This document shows, piece after piece, positions 59,856 through 64,000 of a stretch of 64,000 nt of DNA; within the stretch, counting starts at the first letter, position 1, and each line of letters opens with the position of its first letter. Made by a program: the position numbers and the translations under genes. Source of the DNA: Psychrobacillus sp048572895 (GTDB lineage Bacteria; Bacillota; Bacilli; Bacillales_A; Planococcaceae); NCBI RefSeq assembly GCF_048572895.1, contig NZ_CP183878.1:3596001-3660000 (forward strand). The letters run 5' to 3'. Below the pieces are notes generated by a model. It searched no databases, was not told where the DNA came from, and was given only the letters and a program-made list of their open reading frames with translations.

Positions 59856-60245
59856 TTACAGGAAACGATTTCGTATCTCAGGAGCTGGAATCATACAACT
59901 ATCTTTTTTCCCAAACCATGCATAACGGTTTTTCGCTATAAATTTATATACTAGATTTCGTATAGGTTTAGGAATTATCATTAGCACATATAAAAGGCTC
60001 CAAAGCCCATTTAAATGTTTGCTAATATGGAGTGCAGCATCTGAGGAGTTATATACCTTATGTTGGTCAATAACTAATATACTATCCAAAGTGTCAGCTA
60101 CAGCATACTTAGTCCTGAGCGTTACTCCGATATCACTTTGCTGTGCTGCAAATTGGAAATAGCCTTTTGGATCTCGTTTAATAATAAACTGCACACTTGC
60201 ATCACAAAAATTGCATTCTCCATCAAACAAAATGATAGCTGGCAT
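59856..60245 (-). CDS. DCC family thiol-disulfide oxidoreductase-like protein (DUF393, YuxK-like)
   Basis: A protein of about 129 residues starting with the signature LFDGECNFCDASVQFIIKRD, whose CxxC resembles a redox centre of thioredoxin-fold DCC (DUF393) proteins, and containing LDSILVI, WSLLYVLMIIPKPIRNLVYKFIAKNRYAWFGK, the usual end of the family. Biological role unknown; a redox or membrane-related function is assumed. The ATG giving MPAIILFDG fits AAAGGAGTG; a GTG three codons earlier is too close. Confidence 0.85.
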   Translation of the reverse strand: MPAIILFDGECNFCDASVQFIIKRDPKGYFQFAAQQSDIGVTLRTKYAVADTLDSILVIDQHKVYNSSDAALHISKHLNGLWSLLYVLMIIPKPIRNLVYKFIAKNRYAWFGKKDSCMIPAPEIRNRFL

Positions 60246-60353
60246 AGGATTCACTCCTTTCCCCTAGTGTACTACAATCACTTCTGAAAAGCGCTTAATC
60301 GGCATTCAATTATTTCACCTTATAGTTGAATGAATTTAATATTTCACTCTAAA

Positions 60354-60402
60354 ACAAAAAAGGATGCCCGAAAGTCCATAAGAACTTATCGGACATCCTC
60401 TC
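60354..60402 (-). terminator. Terminator of the YteA-like gene
   Basis: Hairpin AGGATG/CATCCT with an inner CCGA/TCGG stem, and T-rich TTTTTTGTTTT on the minus strand side. Confidence 0.7.
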
Positions 60403-60405
60403 TAT

Positions 60406-60891
60406 TCACTGTTTATCTTGTGGCGTATCAGAAGAACCAACCTCTTCTAGTATCTCAAAGCTGTTGGAATAATCGCGAAGTCTATCATCTTCGTCCTCCA
60501 CCGGCTGATCGGTAGTAGAATTTAAGAGCGACTCCTCTACCGGACGAATTTCTTCATTGACCTCTTGATGAGCATGTTCTACACATGTCAAAGCAGTAGG
60601 AACAGCTTCTAAACGAGCAAGTGGAATTTCTTTTCCACATTCCGTACATTTCCCGTATGTACCGTCTTCGATAGCCGCTAATGCTTTTTCTATATCTTCC
60701 ATTTCCTCATCAAAATGTCTATTTAATGCAAGACGAGTATGCTTATCAGTTAAATCAGTCGCATTATCTGCAGGATGATTGTCATAGTTGGATAACTCAG
60801 TCGTTTCAAACTCTGCTTCATTTTGTTTTTGGTGTTCTAATTCTGCAAAACGCTTTTCTAATGTATTTTTAAATTTATCGTATTTTGTCAT
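60406..60891 (-). CDS. TraR/DksA-type zinc-finger protein (YteA-like)
   Basis: A 161-residue protein with an N-terminal coiled region (YDKFKNTLEKRFAELEHQKQNEAEFE), a helical part HFDEEMEDIEKALAAIEDGTYG, then the zinc finger CTECGKEIPLARLEAVPTALTCVEH (C-x2-C-x17-C-x2-H) and an acidic C-terminal tail. This is the YteA/YocK family, related to DksA; in spore formers such proteins are linked to sporulation and general stress. The fourth ligand being His is common in this branch. RBS AAGGAGGA precedes the ATG. Confidence 0.85.
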   Translation of the reverse strand: MTKYDKFKNTLEKRFAELEHQKQNEAEFETTELSNYDNHPADNATDLTDKHTRLALNRHFDEEMEDIEKALAAIEDGTYGKCTECGKEIPLARLEAVPTALTCVEHAHQEVNEEIRPVEESLLNSTTDQPVEDEDDRLRDYSNSFEILEEVGSSDTPQDKQ

Positions 60892-60931
60892 TTAAATTCC
60901 TCCTTGGGTTACTTAAAGGATTACCCAAAAA

Positions 60932-61390
60932 TCAGCGAAATAAAACAACTTGCATATCTCTCTTTAATACAAGCAAATACGAATATAACTGCATACGATG
61001 GTGAACCAAGTGATTCATGATCTGAAGAAACCACTCTCCTGTACGATACTCACTCCCCCAGTAGGTTGTAAATTCCTTAGAGAGTGTTTCTTCCGTAAGT
61101 TGCTCTATATGCTTTATGACCTCCTGGATTCCTTCCAAAAGTTGTTCTTTAGCAGCTTGTATATTCACTGGTTTACTTTTCTCATAGTAGAGCTGCATTT
61201 GATCTGCTTTATATCCTTTACAAATAAGTAAATCTGCCTGAGGAATTTGTGCAAGATGCACACAAACCTCCCAAACAGTCATTTTATTTTCGATAGGATG
61301 TTTAGAAAGTACCTTTTCGTCTATATAATCAAATAACTGGGTTATTGTATCTGAGATATAAGTTAATTGGTTTATCATAGAGCGAATCAT
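60932..61390 (-). CDS. DinB superfamily protein
   Basis: A 152-residue four-helix-bundle protein with DinB-type histidines: WEVCVHLAQIPQAD near residue 41 and IMNHLVHHRMQLYSYLLVLKR near residue 124. The family sequence ends like other short DinB-like proteins in bacilli. Function unknown; possible metal-dependent enzyme. RBS AAGGTGAG is 6-7 nt from the ATG. It lies 40 bp from the YteA-like gene on the same strand, no terminator between, so it may be upstream in an operon. Confidence 0.75.
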   Translation of the reverse strand: MIRSMINQLTYISDTITQLFDYIDEKVLSKHPIENKMTVWEVCVHLAQIPQADLLICKGYKADQMQLYYEKSKPVNIQAAKEQLLEGIQEVIKHIEQLTEETLSKEFTTYWGSEYRTGEWFLQIMNHLVHHRMQLYSYLLVLKRDMQVVLFR

Positions 61391-61474
61391 TTTATCTCAC
61401 CTTCCATTCAGAGTGTTTTAATATGGTATTTTTTTGTTTTTCCAGTATGATTAATATTAAGGGAGTGTTTGTTA

Positions 61475-62101
61475 ATGGGTATTCATAAATTTTTTATGAG
61501 CATGAACGATTTAGAAAGAATTATCCGATGTCCTGGACGTTTTAAATTTGAAGAGCATAATGTAGCAGCCCATTCTTGGAAAGTTTCTCAATACGCTATG
61601 TTTTTTGCAACACTAGAAGAGAATAATGGTGCAACTATCAATTGGAAATCGCTTTACGAAAAAACGATCAATCATGACTTTGCAGAAATCTTTATCGGCG
61701 ACATAAAAACACCGGTTAAGCACGCATCACCTGAGCTTAAACAAATGCTAACTCATGTAGAAGAAAAAATGATGGAGAAGTTCATAATGGATGAGATCCC
61801 GAAAGAATTTCAGCCTGTATTTTTTGACCGGATGAAAGAAGGAAAAGACGATACTATTGAAGGCCGTTTACTTGAGTTAGCTGATAAATTGGATCAAGTA
61901 TATGAAGCTTTTGCTGAATTACAACGTGGAAATACGGATATTGAATTTGTGAATATGTATGAAACGGCTTTAAGAAAAATTCTTCATATCCCATTAGAAA
62001 CTAGTATAAACTATTTTAAAGAGGTTATTATGCAAGAAATTATGAAGGAACAATCTGTCATTGATGTGAAATCCATTACCGTACAATTACTAGTAGAATA
62101 A
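61475..62101 (+). CDS. HD-domain phosphohydrolase, YfbR-like
   Basis: A protein of about 208 residues of the HD superfamily closest to YfbR (5'-deoxynucleotidase). Metal ligands: first His in NVAAHSWKVSQYAMFFA, the HD pair in TINHDFAEIFIGDIKTP, and the final Asp in LLELADKLDQVYEAF. It should dephosphorylate (deoxy)nucleoside 5'-monophosphates; the exact substrate is inferred. The ATG giving MGIHKFFM is 7-8 nt behind AAGGGAG. Monocistronic, facing the GntR gene in the same direction. Confidence 0.85.
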   Translation: MGIHKFFMSMNDLERIIRCPGRFKFEEHNVAAHSWKVSQYAMFFATLEENNGATINWKSLYEKTINHDFAEIFIGDIKTPVKHASPELKQMLTHVEEKMMEKFIMDEIPKEFQPVFFDRMKEGKDDTIEGRLLELADKLDQVYEAFAELQRGNTDIEFVNMYETALRKILHIPLETSINYFKEVIMQEIMKEQSVIDVKSITVQLLVE

Positions 62102-62176
62102 AATTTTTCCAATTTTATGCGATATATTGTATAATATTGTTGTACTATTAAGATAATTGAAGGGGGGAATCGTTTC

Positions 62177-62821
62177 ATGCCTATTCCAGTTAATCATACT
62201 AAGCCTGTTCGTACAACCGCTAAGCTACATGCTTTCAACCAGCTACAACAATGGATTATAGATGGTACTTTACAACCAGACGAGAAGCTAAACGATATCG
62301 AACTTGCACAAGCTTTAGGGGTGAGTAGAACACCCATTCGAGAATCCTTACAACTTTTGGAATCTCAAGGCTTTGTAACGATGCAACCAGGAAGAGCAAC
62401 ACAAGTCACACCAGTAGAAAAAGAGGATATTAATAATCTCTTGCCACCATTGGCAGTATTGCAAGCGCTTGCAGCAGAGCTTGCTTGTCCTAATATGGAT
62501 GAAGAAGCTCTCAGTCTATTGGAAGAAAAAAATAGAGAATTTTCCGAAGCTCTACAAGCAAAAGAATTTACTACGGCTCTAAGAGTAGATGAAGAGTTTC
62601 ATCAACTCATTGTTGACACTGCCAGTAATCCATACATACATTCCATGGTAGAAATGCTTCAAGCACATGTACGTAGATTGTTCTATTATGAAAAAATTGT
62701 CTTACGAGAATATTCTGTTGAGCAACACGACAATCTAATTCGTGCATTCCGCGAAAAAAACATCAAGGAACTAGCAGAAATAATGCGCGCAAATTGGATC
62801 TATACAATAGAAGAATTTTAA
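62177..62821 (+). CDS. GntR family regulator with FCD domain
   Basis: A 214-residue FadR-subfamily repressor or activator. The N-terminal winged helix is AFNQLQQWIIDGTLQPDEKLNDIELAQALGVSRTPIRESLQLLESQGFVTMQPGRATQV; the C-terminal FCD helical domain (about 85-205) has the ligand/metal residues typical of the group (DEEFHQLIVDTASN, His near the end in EQHDNLIRAF). Its effector and targets are unknown; no metabolic operon is next to it. RBS AAGGGGGGA is strong. It is the sole GntR gene seen in this window. Confidence 0.88.
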   Translation: MPIPVNHTKPVRTTAKLHAFNQLQQWIIDGTLQPDEKLNDIELAQALGVSRTPIRESLQLLESQGFVTMQPGRATQVTPVEKEDINNLLPPLAVLQALAAELACPNMDEEALSLLEEKNREFSEALQAKEFTTALRVDEEFHQLIVDTASNPYIHSMVEMLQAHVRRLFYYEKIVLREYSVEQHDNLIRAFREKNIKELAEIMRANWIYTIEEF

Positions 62822-62843
62822 GATACAAGAATAGTAATTTAAG

Positions 62844-62893
62844 AGGGAATGGAAAGAAGTGATCAAGTCGCTCTCTCCATTCCCTTTATTTTT
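62844..62893 (+). terminator. Terminator of the GntR gene
   Basis: Hairpin AGGGAATGGA/TCCATTCCCT with a long loop followed by TTATTTTT. Confidence 0.8.
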
Positions 62894-62949
62894 GGTGCTA
62901 TTATTAGTAACAGGGCAAAGATAATAATAAAATAGCTAGGAGAATTTGT

Positions 62950-63375
62950 ATGAAAATAACGCAGCAATGGAATCAAGAGGACAGTGATTTTATTCGGAAG
63001 AAGGTAATTGAATACAATCTTGCAAAACTACTGGAGGATGTTAAACACCCAGTAAAAAATATTAGTTTTATACTTAGAAATGAGGATGAGATAATATTAG
63101 GTGGTATTACTGGCACAATTTTTTGGTATCACTTACATATAGATTTCTTATGGGTTGATGAATCTTTAAGAGGCAATGGATATGGCAAACAGCTATTAGA
63201 TAATATAGAGCTATTAGCAAGAGAGAATAATTGTAACCTCATTCAACTGGATACATTTAGCTTTCAAGCACCAAACTTCTATCAAAAGTACGGTTATGAC
63301 GTAGTTGGTGTAATAGAAGATCATCCTAATAAGAATAACCAACAGTATTACCTTACAAAAAGACTTACTTATTAA
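62950..63375 (+). CDS. GNAT family N-acetyltransferase
   Basis: A 141-residue acetyl-CoA-dependent acetyltransferase. The pyrophosphate loop is visible as DESLRGNGYGKQLLDNIE (RGNGYG; consensus RxxGxG/A), preceded by IDFLWVDE and followed by IQLDTFSFQAPNFYQKYGYDVVGVIEDHP, the end-sheet pattern common to short GNATs. Substrate unknown. RBS TAGGAGA precedes the ATG. It ends in a terminator shared with the convergent brnQ gene. Confidence 0.85.
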   Translation: MKITQQWNQEDSDFIRKKVIEYNLAKLLEDVKHPVKNISFILRNEDEIILGGITGTIFWYHLHIDFLWVDESLRGNGYGKQLLDNIELLARENNCNLIQLDTFSFQAPNFYQKYGYDVVGVIEDHPNKNNQQYYLTKRLTY

Positions 63376-63419
63376 GCGATTAAGTAAATGATTAAATGCA
63401 ACTTTTTTTGTCTTTGAAA

Positions 63420-63478
63420 CAAAAAGGTGGCCAGGAAAGAGTTGTGTTATTCACAGCCTTCCAAGCCACCTTCTTTAT
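63420..63478. terminator. Bidirectional terminator between GNAT gene and brnQ
   Basis: Hairpin AAGGTGGC/GCCACCTT with inner AGGAA/TTCC and GTG/CAC stems, flanked by A- and T-runs. Confidence 0.75.
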
Positions 63479-63481
63479 TCA

Positions 63482-64000
63482 TTAAACTGATTTTATTTCT
63501 GTTTTTTCAAATCTCGAAATGATTCCTGTTACAAGCGTTACTATTATAAATGGTATTAACCATCCTAAACCTACACTATAAAACGGTAATACGTTCTCAT
63601 AAAAACTTACGATTGGCTGTAGCCAGCTATAATGCTCAATACCTAATGAATCACAAAGAGCCTTTAAGCCATCTATAATACTTATTAGGAACGTCACGAA
63701 CATTACACTAACGTATACAACTCTTGCATGATTAAACAATGGTGATAAGAAGGTTAAGAATATCAATACAATCGCTAGTGGATATAATAACATTAATACT
63801 GGGATCGAATACGTAATAATATTAGATAATCCAAAGTTTGCAATAATACAAGTAAAAACACTAAAGAAGATGACAAATGCTTTATAACTAATCTTCGGCA
63901 TTAATGTGTGGAAGTATTCTCCACATGCAGTAGTTAAACCGATACTTGTCGTCAGACAAGCTAAGAAGATGATAACGGATAAAAGTATTGCTCCGAATGA
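63482..64000 (-). CDS. brnQ: Branched-chain amino acid carrier BrnQ (N-terminus beyond window)
   Basis: The C-terminal about 172 codons of a membrane carrier. The frame is open to the window edge, reading SFGAILLSVIIFLACLTTSIG, LTTACGEYFHTLMPKISYKAFV and four or more further helices (IANFGLSNIITYSIPVLMLLYPLAIVLIFL, VVYVSVMFVTFLISIIDGLKAL, VGLGWLIPFIIVTLVTGII). The LTTSIGLTTACGEYF block is characteristic of BrnQ/LivII sodium-coupled leucine, isoleucine and valine carriers. The start and any T-box or CodY control lie outside the window. Confidence 0.88.
   Translation of the reverse strand, partial: SFGAILLSVIIFLACLTTSIGLTTACGEYFHTLMPKISYKAFVIFFSVFTCIIANFGLSNIITYSIPVLMLLYPLAIVLIFLTFLSPLFNHARVVYVSVMFVTFLISIIDGLKALCDSLGIEHYSWLQPIVSFYENVLPFYSVGLGWLIPFIIVTLVTGIISRFEKTEIKSV

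Noticed and set aside
60580..60660. Missing fourth cysteine in the DksA-type zinc finger (C-x2-C-x17-C-x2-H)
   Set aside because: His in this position is usual for YteA/YocK-type proteins, so not a lesion.

Overview
The window reads as chromosomal DNA of a low-GC Gram-positive of the order Bacillales, most likely family Planococcaceae (Psychrobacillus, Lysinibacillus or Sporosarcina type). The reasons are strong AGGAGG-type ribosome binding sites with frequent TTG and GTG starts, sigma-A promoters, U-tailed hairpin terminators after most transcription units, and close resemblance of many products to Bacillus subtilis proteins (NsrR, NiaP, YclNOPQ, YwjA, HflX, SigV/RsiV, YuaF/FloT, YcgG). No rRNA, tRNA, CRISPR array, prophage or transposase was recognised. 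The genus is an inference.

Layout. 1-7.8 kb: cut-off FAD oxidoreductase, DUF2500 protein, FrnE/DsbA protein, repeat R1 copy 1, ppaC, the nitric-oxide pair nsrR/hmp with a candidate NsrR operator, a DUF7662-GNAT fusion, and a second dnaN-like gene whose 5' end is broken by two frameshifts. 7.8-17.1 kb: mpg, a CoA-transferase and a P-loop gene in one operon; niaP with a NiaR-like operator; thrC-thrB; zupT; hmoA-like gene; a His/Arg-rich protein behind four GTATAC boxes; a cysteine-free uracil-DNA glycosylase; PAP2. 17.3-21.1 kb: a Fur-boxed siderophore importer (yclNOPQ order). 21.2-28.3 kb: lipoprotein, dtpT, ywjA-type ABC exporter, DDAH-like enzyme, YcgG, R1 copy 2, DUF4181. 28.6-36 kb: hflX, VOC protein, a frameshifted RDD gene, acyl-CoA synthetase, nhaC, methyltransferase, small membrane protein, R1 copy 3. 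36.6-48.5 kb: MacB-like ABC pair, sigV-rsiV, PCYCGC lipoprotein, R2 repeats, HD-GYP plus fumC, the sigma-W-type yuaF-floT operon, Pit phosphate transport, pentapeptide-repeat protein. 48.6-64 kb: MMPL transporter, esterase, adenine deaminase, R1 copy 4, MFS exporter, three small or unknown genes upstream and downstream of a dipeptidase, DinB proteins, GIY-YIG protein, R2, ferredoxin-NADP reductase, DCC protein, YteA-like protein, YfbR-like phosphohydrolase, GntR regulator, GNAT and a cut-off brnQ.

Gene content is mostly housekeeping and stress defence: NO detoxification, iron uptake, envelope stress (SigV/RsiV, sigma-W/flotillin), base-excision repair and efflux. Local regulation is readable in several places (NsrR, NiaR, Fur, ECF and sigma-W promoters).

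The least explained material is intergenic. One roughly 0.6-0.8 kb repeat family (R1, three long copies and one 5' part) carries a compensatorily changing hairpin module that looks like a folded RNA or DNA. A second family (R2, four copies) is a smaller nested-palindrome repeat. Three small or unusual coding signals are also described: a 30-codon membrane peptide tucked behind the dipeptidase, a short TTG reading frame running into R1 copy 1, and a yuaF start that lies downstream of its promoter and may be non-canonical.
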